A stretch of 22,424 bases of DNA, from NCBI GenBank assembly GCA_000708835.1, contig DF237773.1:1-22424 (forward strand), written 5' to 3'. The stretch is from Klebsormidium nitens. Lineage: Eukaryota; Streptophyta; Klebsormidiophyceae; Klebsormidiales; Klebsormidiaceae. Every line of letters starts with the position of its first letter. The stretch's first letter is position 1. This document shows, one piece after another, positions 1 through 7,782 of the stretch. The notes beneath the pieces are model-generated. The model saw only the letters and a list, made by a program, of their open reading frames with translations, did not search any database and was not told where the DNA came from. The translations under genes and the position numbers were made by a program.

Positions 1-135
1 GCTTGTGGAGGCGGTGTAAGAGGGCCGTATACTGGCCTATTGTTTTGAGAGTCCTCCCTTCGCCGGAGAGGAGAGTGGTCAAGTCCATCTAGATGTTTTG
101 AAGGCTGAACAAAATAAGTGCACTTCGGACGCTTC

Positions 136-1091
136 TCAAACTCGCCTGTATACACGTTCTGCAATCTCGGCAGAGTGCCCCATACTCGCAGCAACAGCCT
201 TCCGCTTTTGCAGAGTCGTGTCGTCCTTGTAGAGCTCGCTCAGAAAGATCTTCCGGAGCATCCAGGACCCGACCCGTCTGTTCTCGTTCGCAAAAATCTG
301 TGACGAGGTTTGCGACAAGTAGGCGGGGGTCATGGGAATGTCACCATCCTTTAGGTTGGAAAGCAAGTATTTCCTCGGGAAGAGTCGGAGGCTGTCGGAG
401 ATGACTTTTATTCAGGGGTTTCGGAAACACGTGCGTCTGATCGCCGTACGCCTTGTGTGTCTTATAGCACTTGTCTTAGAAGGAGGGTGTAGCAGCCAGG
501 TGACTCTTCGACGAGCACGTTCGTGCCTTTTTCTGCTTCGGTTTGCTCGCGACCGTATGGGATGATCTTGACGTGCGCAAAGTCGTTACGCAATGGGCAG
601 ATTCTACTGTAGAGATTCAGGATCGCATGGTGTGTGATCAGCTTCCTGTCTTCGACGGTGATATCCTCGACATTCTTCACAACAATCTTCTTCTTGATGG
701 TTCGTTGAAGCTGCTTGATCTTATCACGAACGTCGTTGAAGGTTATCCAATTCTTCAACTCTCGGTCCGTTTTCGACTGTGCTAAGTTTTCGTTGTCAGA
801 GATTTCCTTAACGCACTTTTCTAGCTCCTCTGAGTACTTCATGAGCAACTCTCCATCCTTGTTGCCCTTCAGAAGGACAATGACGGGTACAATGTACAGC
901 TTACGAGATGGGGCCTTGTAGTGTGAAAGGGATGCCATAACATTCTCCACGTCTTGCAACCAGTCCAAGTCAGAAAAGTAGTCATCATCGGACTGAGTCA
1001 CCATTCTGTGCAGACGGTTAAGAATCGAGATGTACTGAGTGACCGTTGTGTCGGACCTTTTGGGGCCGCTCAATAGGTTCCGTAAAACCAT
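136..1091 (-). pseudogene. Tyrosine recombinase/integrase, frameshifted twice
   Basis: This is a tyrosine recombinase of the kind found in polinton-like viruses and integrated algal viruses; such enzymes cut and rejoin DNA for integration. The first 209 codons (1091 to 462) hold an N-terminal core-binding region (TVTQYISILNRLHRM, residues 16-30) and then the catalytic-box Arg in PLRNDF (R168). The frame breaks near 465-480, continues in a second frame with YKTHKAYG (candidate catalytic Lys hairpin), and breaks again near 395-405. The last part (366 to 136) has GSWMLRKIF (Arg of the HxxR box, Ser at the His place), MGHS (box III His) and VYRRV (nucleophile Tyr), with the stop just after. All catalytic boxes survive but in three frames. 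Either the gene is dead or the sequence has two indel errors; the second break lies in AATAAAAG, a short A run. The start is divergent from the HNH gene, 57 bp away. Confidence 0.8.
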
Positions 1092-1148
1092 TCATCTGGT
1101 TTGTAATTGAGATAATTTTCTCGCTCGGTATGGCAGGTTACAAGAAGG
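1092..1148. promoter_or_regulatory. Short divergent intergenic region, probable bidirectional promoter
   Basis: Only 57 bp separate the ATG of the minus-strand recombinase (1091) from the ATG of the plus-strand HNH gene (1149). The segment includes an AT-rich core, TTGTAATTGAGATAATTTTC. Such short shared upstream regions are usual in large DNA viruses and unusual in most eukaryotic nuclear genomes. No defined promoter motif was recognised. Confidence 0.4.
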
Positions 1149-2408
1149 ATGGAAGATGATGATTACTGCATCGTGGAGTATGCACAATTGGATGCTGACG
1201 GGATGCGCCTTTCAAAGGAAGACTGTGCACTTGCAAGAAAGGCAAAGGAGGTTGCCTGTCAACGTGACCAAATTTTGCAGCTCCTAGGCGAGATTAAGGA
1301 CTCAGTGGGCTCCTTCGACGAAGCTCGCCTGCTGTATCGCAATTGGAGGGTGAGAGTACTAAAGTCATTGAGACGACAGCGGATCTTTGACGAATTACCA
1401 GAGTTCTCCGGCGTGTGTGGTTCTTGCAGGCAGGACGTGGGGTATTACAGTGTCCACGCGATCGTCAAGAGCGGCTCGGTTGAATGGATTTGCCACTCAT
1501 GTGACGTCATGGATAATCAGGACCTTGCAGATTTGCGGGCGGCCGTAGATGCCAACCTCCTCAAGCTGCGAACCTCTTTGAACGAGCTCGCGGAGGTGGC
1601 CTCCCTTCAGCAGGTACAGAAGCTGATCCGCATAAGGGACGTCTTGAAAGCATCTGCAAAGGCCCCGGGGGAACGATACGAAGTGCCTCGAATCGGTGGT
1701 CACGAATTCTTCGAGTGGAAGCTCTTAGTGATTGACCCCATGCCCAACTTTCCTAAAGAGGAACTAGAGAGGAGGGAGTTTTGTGCAATGATGTCTACAA
1801 AGGAGCGGGCCGATTTGACCAGACTAATGAAGCAGGTCGAAAGGCTGCATCAACGTTATTTTCATACGGATTTGCTGGGGCTGATCGCCGATTCGGTGAA
1901 GACGCGTAACATGCACATGCAGAAGCGCTTCGAGACGATTCGGAAGCCGGCCCTTTTCGAAAGCCTGTCGCCGGAGGCAGCCAAGGCCCTCTGGGATGCA
2001 CAAAAGGGCAAGTGTTCGAGCTGTGGGGACGACATGCTCTGGAGCAGACTGTTTGGCGGAGGCTGGCTTTGTCCTGAGCTCGACAGGACGGATGTTAGAT
2101 TGGGCACATACGTCGACAATTGCACGTGGATGTGTAGATGCTGCAATACGTTCAAGGGGTCGACGTTGGACGTACGAGCCTACGATAGGGTGCATTTGGA
2201 CACGCTTGAGAACGTAATGGGACGGCTTCCCGAAGTTTCAGATGAGTCGATGAAGTTATTGTCCGCGGAGGTCGATCGTCAAGGTGGCAGGGACGCCCAC
2301 CTCAAATGGTTGCGGGAGAAGAGTGCGCCGGCACCACAGCCTGTGGCACCACTGGCACCACATCTGGCACCGCCACCAGCATCTGGCACCACATGCGCCA
2401 CAGCATAG
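1149..2408 (+). CDS. Zinc-ribbon plus HNH-type nuclease protein with Pro-rich tail
   Basis: An intact 419-residue ORF from an ATG. Residues 90-118 carry two CxxC pairs (C90/C93 and C115/C118) that look like a zinc ribbon. A charged helical middle follows. Residues 287-340 match an HNH/endonuclease VII-like fold: GKCSSCG (C289, C292), a P-x-LDR segment (D312, R313), GTYVDNC (Y321, N324) and CRCCNTFKG (C329, C332, N333, K336). The protein probably binds zinc and may nick or cut DNA; the target is not evident. The last 30 residues are Pro/Ala-rich and are encoded by imperfect TGGCACCAC DNA repeats that recur near 7400-7530. The intact frame contrasts with the broken recombinase beside it, so it may be younger or still used. 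A homing or recombination nuclease is the main alternative. The exact family is not certain. Confidence 0.75.
   Translation: MEDDDYCIVEYAQLDADGMRLSKEDCALARKAKEVACQRDQILQLLGEIKDSVGSFDEARLLYRNWRVRVLKSLRRQRIFDELPEFSGVCGSCRQDVGYYSVHAIVKSGSVEWICHSCDVMDNQDLADLRAAVDANLLKLRTSLNELAEVASLQQVQKLIRIRDVLKASAKAPGERYEVPRIGGHEFFEWKLLVIDPMPNFPKEELERREFCAMMSTKERADLTRLMKQVERLHQRYFHTDLLGLIADSVKTRNMHMQKRFETIRKPALFESLSPEAAKALWDAQKGKCSSCGDDMLWSRLFGGGWLCPELDRTDVRLGTYVDNCTWMCRCCNTFKGSTLDVRAYDRVHLDTLENVMGRLPEVSDESMKLLSAEVDRQGGRDAHLKWLREKSAPAPQPVAPLAPHLAPPPASGTTCATA
2327..2400 (+). repeat. TGGCACCAC-type imperfect repeats inside the HNH gene tail
   Basis: About six imperfect copies of GGCACCA with CTG or CAT spacers encode the Pro/Ala-rich C-terminus of the HNH protein. 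The same unit is present, much expanded, at about 7383-7585. Confidence 0.6.
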
Positions 2409-2454
2409 AGTTCTCAAACGAGATTGTTTTTGCATTTCTGTTCCATAGCTTACC

Positions 2455-2715
2455 ATGGAAGAGGTTCTGACTCCCACTCCACAAAGGCCCATTAGCAGGC
2501 TCCAGATCAACGAGGACTGTCCGAAAAGCACACGCTCCTTACCAACCCCGAAGACGGCTGTACGTGAGCAGATTACGCCTGAGGAGATTGCCTGGTTGTA
2601 TGATTCCCTGGCGGTCTTGTGAAGAGTAACAAATCGAACGGATTCTAGAAAAGAAACCCTTCGTGCAAGCCTCTTGCGGGAGCGTTTGGTGCAGCAGGCG
2701 ACGGATGGTCCTTAG
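2455..2715 (+). CDS. Small ORF of unknown function with in-frame TGA
   Basis: ATG at 2455 opens a 55-codon ORF beginning MEEVLTPTPQRPISRLQINE and ending in EEIAWLYDSLAVL at a TGA (2620-2622). The same frame continues for 30 more codons after the TGA (RVTNRTDSRKETLRASLLRE and on) to a TAG at 2713-2715. That TAG lies only 6 bp from the stop of the convergent gene at 2722, which suggests the original gene ran to 2715 and has gained a premature stop. The first ATG is 46 bp after the HNH stop, on the same strand. The product is not recognised; it is charged, with proline-rich N-terminal TPTPQRP and TPKT motifs. If the TGA is a true end, the CDS is 2455-2622. Confidence 0.45.
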
Positions 2716-2721
2716 CAACCA

Positions 2722-3114
2722 CTAACAGTTCTCTTCAAGGAACCGCAGAGCGGCCTTCTGCCAAGGTGACTTGGGGGACTTTGGTGATGTACTTGCATCA
2801 GCTGTCATGGATTCAAATTCACAGAAGGCATCGAATAAGGTGTTCTTGTCTGCTGCATCGTTGAGTGCTTCGGGTGCCGTGTAGGCCCTGCTGCACATGA
2901 TTACTTCTTCCATGCGCCTGAGACCGTCGAGGAGAACCTTTGGTGCGTGGGCATTGGAAAGGGTGTCGATGAACTGTGAAGCATAGTCTTCAAAGGTCAG
3001 CCTGTGTCTCGAAGAGGTCGTGTAAAAATGTTCCTTTGACTCGGGAGTGGGATCCATTCTAGGTTGTGGCCCAGATTTGCGTAAGTGTTGTGCGGACGCG
3101 CCATTTATTACCAT
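2722..3114 (-). CDS. Hypothetical 130-residue protein
   Basis: ORF from an ATG at 3114 to a stop at 2722, convergent with the preceding small ORF with a 6-bp gap. The product is soluble-looking and mostly helical in composition (FEDYASQFIDTLSNA, VLLDGLRRMEEVI, NDAADKNTLFDAFCEFESM), with a short SPKSPKSPW linker before the C-terminal WQKAALRFLEENC. No transmembrane segment or signal peptide is visible. I do not recognise a family. Tight spacing and an uninterrupted frame support it as a real gene of the viral-like block. Confidence 0.5.
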   Translation of the reverse strand: MVINGASAQHLRKSGPQPRMDPTPESKEHFYTTSSRHRLTFEDYASQFIDTLSNAHAPKVLLDGLRRMEEVIMCSRAYTAPEALNDAADKNTLFDAFCEFESMTADASTSPKSPKSPWQKAALRFLEENC

Positions 3115-3602
3115 TTTCGCTCAAACTGTCGCCCCTGTTATGTAACGGGGGTACAAGAAAATGCGATAAATAGCAATAATGCCAGAGTTAACTGGCTATC
3201 CCTCAGCCGCCCAGCGTCTTCGGTAGGCAGAGCCTGACCAGAGTAACTGGGTACTGAAGAATACTGTTCCTTTTTGTGGACACAAGTACTGATATTCCTA
3301 TGCCATGCCATAGACCTCCGACCCAAATCCAAGCGACGCTGGTACATTGCACAAAGTGCAATCGCGCTTCAGGGAAGCTCAAATATGGGCCTTTTGATGG
3401 AGGTCTCATACCGTATGTTGACGGGGCACGCTTAGGACAGCACTAGCCACTCTTAGTCGGTAACAAGTGATGCTCATAATCAGAACATACAGTACCCCCT
3501 CACAATTTTGAGGGGGGTTTGAACGCACTTTCCAGATCTTCAAGCGTTACACACCACAAGTGACACTTTCGAGGAAACTGGTAATAATCCTTGCAGGTTC
3601 AT
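3115..3602. other. 488-bp gap with two small hairpins, no gene seen
   Basis: No supported ORF. It holds a TTGCAC-AAA-GTGCAA hairpin at 3347-3361 and a stronger one at 3494-3518, where ACCCCCTCA pairs with TGAGGGGGGT around a CAATTT loop. The second could be an RNA 3'-end or boundary element, but its position just upstream of a gene argues against a simple terminator. The gap also ends with AATAATCCTTGCAG, which looks like a 3' splice site at 3596. Confidence 0.4.
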
Positions 3603-4031
3603 ATGGCGCAGTCGATTGCTTTTGGTAGAGTGGCCATGCCTGTACAAGCCTTTCGTGAGAGGGAGGAGAGGAGCTACCGAGTCAAGAGGGGGCAACTACC
3701 AGCCAGGGTGCACGTTTTGGAGTTCGGACAGGCCGTACTATGCAACCCCACCGGGATGCGGGATAACAAGCTGTGTGCAGTTGCGTTCCCGTCGAAGCCC
3801 CTGCTTCAGTCCGTGAATGCGGTTTTGGAAAACCAGTTCAGGATTGGGGATATGAGCACGGACGCCTTGCTGACTCACATAGAGACCTTGCAAGATGTCG
3901 AGGGTGTTTTTGAGGTGAATGACTGCTTCTGCCAGTTGGAGAATAGGAAGACCTACTACATGGTCACTCAGATTCTCAATGAAGGCGATGAAGCATTCAT
4001 CTCTGAAAGAGTTCTCGAATTTGACAACTGA
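3603..4031 (+). CDS. Hypothetical 142-residue protein
   Basis: The start is taken at the ATG at 3603 (MAQSIAFGRVAM); the frame is open slightly upstream, after a CTTGCAG that resembles a splice acceptor, so an upstream exon is possible. The product has an N-terminal basic stretch (REREERSYRVKRG) and a C-terminal half rich in acidic residues (LQDVEGVFEVNDCFC, ILNEGDEAFISERVLEFDN). No membrane segments or catalytic motifs are visible. I do not recognise the family. The stop (4031) is 13 bp from the stop of the convergent ORF at 4045, in keeping with the compact arrangement of this block. Confidence 0.5.
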   Translation: MAQSIAFGRVAMPVQAFREREERSYRVKRGQLPARVHVLEFGQAVLCNPTGMRDNKLCAVAFPSKPLLQSVNAVLENQFRIGDMSTDALLTHIETLQDVEGVFEVNDCFCQLENRKTYYMVTQILNEGDEAFISERVLEFDN

Positions 4032-4044
4032 CATTACCAGTAGC

Positions 4045-4362
4045 CTAAATCCGGAGTGATTTACAGTTTGCAAGCAGTTCCAACCACCACCCTGAGTCAC
4101 TTGGATCAAGTCTCGTCTCATGAGGGACGATTCCATCACGAATGACCCAATCTTTCGTCCCACCAAGTATCAGTTGCAACATGCATACGCAACTGCTCAT
4201 GCCCTTGACTTCAAGCTCCCTTTTGCTGAATGTAAAACGGAGTCGTGCTGGGAACTCTTGTACAAGTTCCACTCTCACCATACGGGTACAATCGAGAGTC
4301 TCCACGATGAAGTATGGGAAGACGCTCATCATTACCATAACATTGATAGCTGATTTCAACAC
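4045..4362 (-). CDS. Hypothetical ORF sharing a duplicated segment
   Basis: A 105-codon minus-strand ORF from MLKSAINVMVMM to the stop at 4045. The part MSVFPYFIVET (about 4294-4335) is repeated as MSVVPYFIVET at about 6901-6940, where most nucleotide differences fall at positions silent in this strand. A plus-strand ORF (4120-4353) overlaps it; in that frame the repeat reads ESLHDEVWED against ESLHNEVWDD with more amino-acid changes, so I favour the minus strand, with limited confidence. Function is unknown. It is convergent with the 3603-4031 gene. Confidence 0.35.
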   Translation of the reverse strand: MLKSAINVMVMMSVFPYFIVETLDCTRMVRVELVQEFPARLRFTFSKRELEVKGMSSCVCMLQLILGGTKDWVIRDGIVPHETRLDPSDSGWWLELLANCKSLRI

Positions 4363-4718
4363 TTTGACGTGCCCGACTGCATGGTGACGTTACACCCAAG
4401 CACTGGCCTTGTCAGAGCTTGGACGCGAAGGGAACAGCATGGTCCACGCCGAGCAGTTACGTCCAAGATGACGTTCCACATGATCCAATAATGGTCTTAC
4501 ATGGCACGTGACAGAAACCGTGGACACAACAAAAGTGATACCGCCGCGTGTCCATATCGCGAGATTGTGAAGATTACCCCGTCCGCTGCGGGCAGCAGGT
4601 TTGAACTGTACGGTAGTGAGACGGCCAAATTGTTCCAACGCTACAACTGGAGCTGCGTCAAATTCCCAAAGGGTGCAAAAGTTTGCCAAAGTTTGCCTCC
4701 TACGGGAGGTGGGCAAAC
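4363..4718. other. Intergenic stretch with competing ORFs and a leader hairpin
   Basis: Both strands are open here for about 80-108 codons: plus 4501-4746, including REIVKITPSAAGSRFELYG, and minus 4716-4390. Neither has a recognisable motif, and I could not decide between them. The last 30 bp before the next ATG form a hairpin: GTTTGCCTCC at 4691-4700 pairs with GGAGGTGGGCAAAC at 4705-4718 around TACG, with a small bulge. Confidence 0.3.
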
Positions 4719-6325
4719 ATGGGGGAGACCTATGGGTCGTTGTTAACCAGACAGCAGCAACATAAAGTGTCTGAGATAGCCCTCGCCATTGCCCCAGACG
4801 GGTTCACCATCTCTTGTAATGATGACTATGCCATTTTAGGTTACAAGCACAAAGATCGTGCGCGCAATAGAGTGCGTGAAATAGGGCGAGAGGGATTTGA
4901 CTACATTGTTGTTCGTAAACCTAATCAGGTTCCCTGGGAGGACTATCTTCTTACCCGCCAGTTTGTGGAGGAGATTCTTGCACGGTCCAGGAGTGAACTT
5001 GGGAGGGTAATACTGGGGTTTTATCGAGAAGTGAGGGACACATATTGCAGAGGTACTGAAGACGGGAGGAAACGTCAGGCCAAGTTGATGGCAGCTCATG
5101 CAGACAACAAGGTAAGGTAAATGTGCAAGAATGTATTGCAAAGGTTACACCTGATTTGAATCAAATGCTGGCATTTTCTAGGTTTTGTAGGTCTGGGGCA
5201 CTTGATAGAGTTCTTGCGTTGATCTGCCTCTGCCCTATCTGGGACACTTATGTCCTCTGCGGTTTTCAATGCATGAGCAGCTTGAGGATTGTGTTTCCGT
5301 AACGCAGGTTCTGTTTTCTGGCAGGTGTCTTCCGCTGTAATCCTTCAACCACTAGCGACAATAGCGCTTCGTCAAGCAGAGCGGCCGCAATCCCCAGGGC
5401 ATGCCCAGCAAGCGCAGCCACGTGGCCTCATGCAAGCTGGGCAGTCCCAACAAATGCAGCCACGGCGAGTGCAACAAGCAATGCCGTTCATGCAAGCTGG
5501 GCCGCAAGCGCAGCCAGTTGGGCTGCTTAAAGCGCAGCTAGATGGACAGCTGCCGCATGCCCGGCAAGTGCAGCCAGTTGGGCAGCTCATACAAGAAGGG
5601 CAACCCAGTGGGATGGGGGGACAGTCCCAACACGGGCCTTGGTCAAGACATCCCACCCCAGAAAGACCGCAAGCCAGATTGGGACCGCATTTTGTTAGGT
5701 ACTCGCAGTCCGGATCAGGGCAGCCCAATCAACCACAGCAACAAAGTCTGGGGGCTTCTGAGGTTTTACGACAAAGGCAGTGGCAGCAGTGGTCTCAACA
5801 AGTCCGTCAAGGCCTGGAGCAGGAGGGGCAGCAGGTACTGTTTATCATCAGAGTCACCTAAAGTGTCGCCGAAGTGATCGCTTGAGGCAATAAAAAAGGC
5901 GAAAATCGGCACCATATGTACTGTTCAGTTCTATTTGGGGTCAGGCGTTTTTGCATGTTTGCACTGCAATTTAGGCTGATATATCGTCATTTGTTTCCAG
6001 GTAACACCGAACGTTCAGGTACAACAACGAACTTGTATCTAATCCGACGCGTGTGTGTGAGTAAGATGCATTTCCTTGAGGGTGCGCGGCAGCTAAACGT
6101 TCTAAAGGAGAGTATGAATCAAAGATGCGTTTATGTGTAAATCTCCAATGGTTCCATTTTCACAAGGTTTGGTAAGGTGAATCCCTTCATGAACCTCGGT
6201 TCAGAGCCCCACCTACTCGACAACCAAGGTGTGTTCTCCTTATTAACACGTGTTTTGTGCAGCATGTCCTGCAAGCTTTACGAGAGCAAAGACCATTGAG
6301 AGGGGTATCTGCACCAGAGCGCTGA
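4719..6325 (+). CDS. MSV199-type domain protein with Pro/Gln-rich tail, probably spliced
   Basis: Exon 1 (4719-5111) starts at an ATG and encodes about 131 residues resembling the MSV199 domain of large DNA viruses: APDGFTISCNDDYAILGYKH, REIGREGFDYIVV, LLTRQFVEEILA and GRVILGFYREVRDTY. It ends in AAG before GTAAGG. A phase-0 junction to 5325 (after TTTTCTGGCAG) opens exon 2 (5325-5834), 170 codons of Pro/Gln-rich sequence with repeats such as MQAGQSQQMQP and QPVGQL. A donor CAG/GTACTG and acceptor TTTGTTTCCAG (6000) lead to an 18-nt exon (6001-6018, VTPNVQ), then possibly exon 4 (6263-6325, HVLQALREQRPLRG to TGA). All junctions are phase 0. Alternatives: a stop at 6042 if intron 3 is not real, or a stop at 5861 with AATAAA at 5889. 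MSV199 proteins are thought to bind DNA; that role is inferred. The Pro/Gln tail could be an activation-like or low-complexity region. Confidence 0.5.
5112..5324 (+). other. Candidate intron 1 of the MSV199 gene
   Basis: Begins GTAAGGTAAATG, a good eukaryotic donor, and ends TTTTCTGGCAG. At 213 nt it removes an in-frame TAA just past the donor and joins two long open frames in phase 0. An alternative acceptor lies at 5307 (AACGCAG). Confidence 0.5.
5378..5615 (+). repeat. Degenerate coding minisatellite (Pro/Gln tail)
   Basis: Imperfect repeats of the type CATGCAAGCTGGGC, GCGCAGCCA and GTGCAGCCAGTTGGG recur over about 240 bp and encode the QAG/QPVG repeats of the tail. The copies are irregular in length but keep the reading frame. 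Confidence 0.5.
5835..6000 (+). other. Candidate intron 2 of the MSV199 gene
   Basis: 166 nt beginning GTACTG and ending CATTTGTTTCCAG, with a pyrimidine-rich end. It contains a stop for the unspliced frame (5859-5861) and an AATAAA at 5889-5894, so premature polyadenylation inside it is the competing model. Confidence 0.4.
6019..6262 (+). other. Candidate intron 3 of the MSV199 gene
   Basis: 244 nt from CAG/GTACAAC to TGTTTTGTGCAG. If used, the exon between introns 2 and 3 is only 18 nt. The following 20 codons are Gln/Arg/Leu-rich and end at a TGA at 6323-6325. Confidence 0.3.
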
Positions 6326-6432
6326 TGGTACATATGATGGTTTGTGTAGAATAGAAGTATGATGCCACCTATCAACAGAGATTTGAGATGATTGGAGTGC
6401 TCGCTGGAGGTTTTCCTAATTTACGTTGTGGT

Positions 6433-6835
6433 GAGATCGGAAGCTTTGGATTGTTAATTGAGCGGCCCTTGTGCTATCCATTTAGTAAGTGCCCGAATCT
6501 TAGCCACCTCTCGGTACGTTGTATGTTCTCGGTAGAACCGCATCTCGTCCAGATCATCCACGATTTCGTCAACGTTCCAATTCTGATGTATTTGTTGCAC
6601 GCGCGCGAGTACTTTTGTACCTCGACTCCATGTTTAGATAGACGTGCATCCTGCAAAGTAAGCATAGCAACTATGTCTTCCGAAGACTGTCGCCCATATA
6701 AGTATGGTTCCAATTCTGACAAAATCTTCGGAATTTTGCGTGTATCTGCGCTGACCATGCCATGAAGTCAGTCAGTGCACACTCTCGTATGTTCTGATCT
6801 TGCTTTAGTCCGCATCTACATGCGACCGTTTGGTA
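6433..6835 (-). pseudogene. Truncated duplicate of the F-box-like Cys protein gene
   Basis: About 290 bp (6433-6722) closely match 13768-14116, the C-terminal coding part of the full-length gene at 13688-14971. Shared stretches include those coding YLYGRQS, LQDAR, VEVQKYSR, CN-YIRIG and the tail AKIRALTKWIA. Relative to the full copy it lacks several short blocks (for example the segment before SSSEVAK) and is frameshifted, so the only sizeable open frame covers part of it. The upstream piece, 6708-6835, is not obviously matched in the full-length gene but matches 11311-11445. This shows a second member of the family existed, from which both fragments derive. It cannot encode a full protein. 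Confidence 0.75.
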
Positions 6836-6864
6836 CCGAAGGAAAACTGATCATCCTCATTTAG

Positions 6865-7305
6865 CTACGTAAACCTACAGAGTGAACGAGGATCCCTGCT
6901 GAAAGTCTCCACAATGAAGTATGGGACGACACTCATGATGTACGATATCATCCATAACTGCGTGATTATAAATATCAAATGGTGTGTGCAGCTTGCATGC
7001 ACTTGCAAATCCTCTACATGCCTAAAACCGATGGCAACAGGGGACGGCTCTATGGCATTATTCTTCCTCAGGTCGCCGTACTCCTTTCTGCGTCTCTTGG
7101 CTTCTGGCACGTCAAGCAGCCTGTTCTTGATGTCGTCCATGTACACGCTCTAAGATATGCCTGCATACTATCCGGCATCTGAGCGAGGTCCTTCAGCACG
7201 CTGGGCGGCGGCATAAGTGCCAGATCCACCGCTTGGGCGGTTGAAGTATTTCTTGAACGCCACCTCGAACGTGGCACGCACGGCTTGCCCGTATCCGTCC
7301 AACAT
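6865..7305 (-). pseudogene. Decayed ORF of unknown family
   Basis: Three successive minus-strand frames each read like protein. The first, from ATG at 7305, gives MLDGYGQAVRATFEVAFKKY. The second, about 7230-7165, gives PPPSVLKDLAQMPDSMQAYL. The third, 7146 onward, gives YMDDIKNRLLDVPEAKRRRK followed by EYGDLRKNNAIEPS. Two indels would explain the pattern. The end near 6901-6940 carries the duplicated segment shared with 4294-4335. No family was recognised, and the last third may be non-coding. Confidence 0.4.
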
Positions 7306-7382
7306 GTCAGGCACCGTGAGTGAAGGGGTGTGCCCTTGCTCTCCTTGGACCCCTTGACCTCAAAGTAAACTCAGCCTCCCTT

Positions 7383-7585
7383 CGGTCCGTGCCTCTCTGC
7401 ACTTGCACCACTTGGTACTCGGCACAATCTGCACCACCCGGTACTTGGCACCACCTGCACCACCTGGTAATTGGCACCACCTGGCACCACACCTGGCACC
7501 ACCTGGAACTTGGCACCACTCGGTGCCTCGGTGTCTGTTCCTCGGTGCCTCGGTGTGCCTCAGTGCCGTGCGATGATGGTGCCTG
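7383..7585 (+). repeat. GGTGCC/TGGCACCA repeat tract
   Basis: More than ten imperfect copies of GGCACCA(CC) or the reverse-complement form GGTGCC(T), with spacers such as CTGGTAATT and CGGTACT. The left part is in TGGCACCAC orientation, the right part (about 7520-7585) in CGGTGCCTCGGTGCC orientation. The unit matches the repeat that encodes the tail of the HNH gene (2327-2400). Overlapping long ORFs here are repeat artefacts. Confidence 0.65.
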
Positions 7586-7602
7586 GTGGTGCCTGTTACG
7601 AC

Positions 7603-7608
7603 TATAAA
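7603..7608 (+). promoter_or_regulatory. Possible TATA box
   Basis: GACTATAAAGC follows the repeat tract and precedes a CATTCATTTTCATTGATCAC stretch. No intact downstream gene could be assigned; the next open frame runs through the 7783-8133 repeats. Confidence 0.2.
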
Positions 7609-7782
7609 GCACGCCTTTGCCATTCATTTTCATTGATCACTCGTTTTCGAAAAGCGTTCGAGCTTAGGGAGTTGAGGGGGTGCGCTTTGGAGGCGTAGGA
7701 GCGTCGGAGCCGGCCGCGTTCTTTGATAAGGGTGAGTCTACATACATAGAGATTCTTCACCTGGTAGCAAGCCAGAAACTTT

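Noticed and set aside
5372-5728. Minus-strand Cys-rich frame
   Set aside because: Its cysteines come from reading the Pro/Gln repeats backwards; the plus strand joins an open domain through phase-0 splice sites.
7307-7633. Open frames across the GGTGCC tract on both strands
   Set aside because: All three frames stay open because of the repeat; none has a motif.
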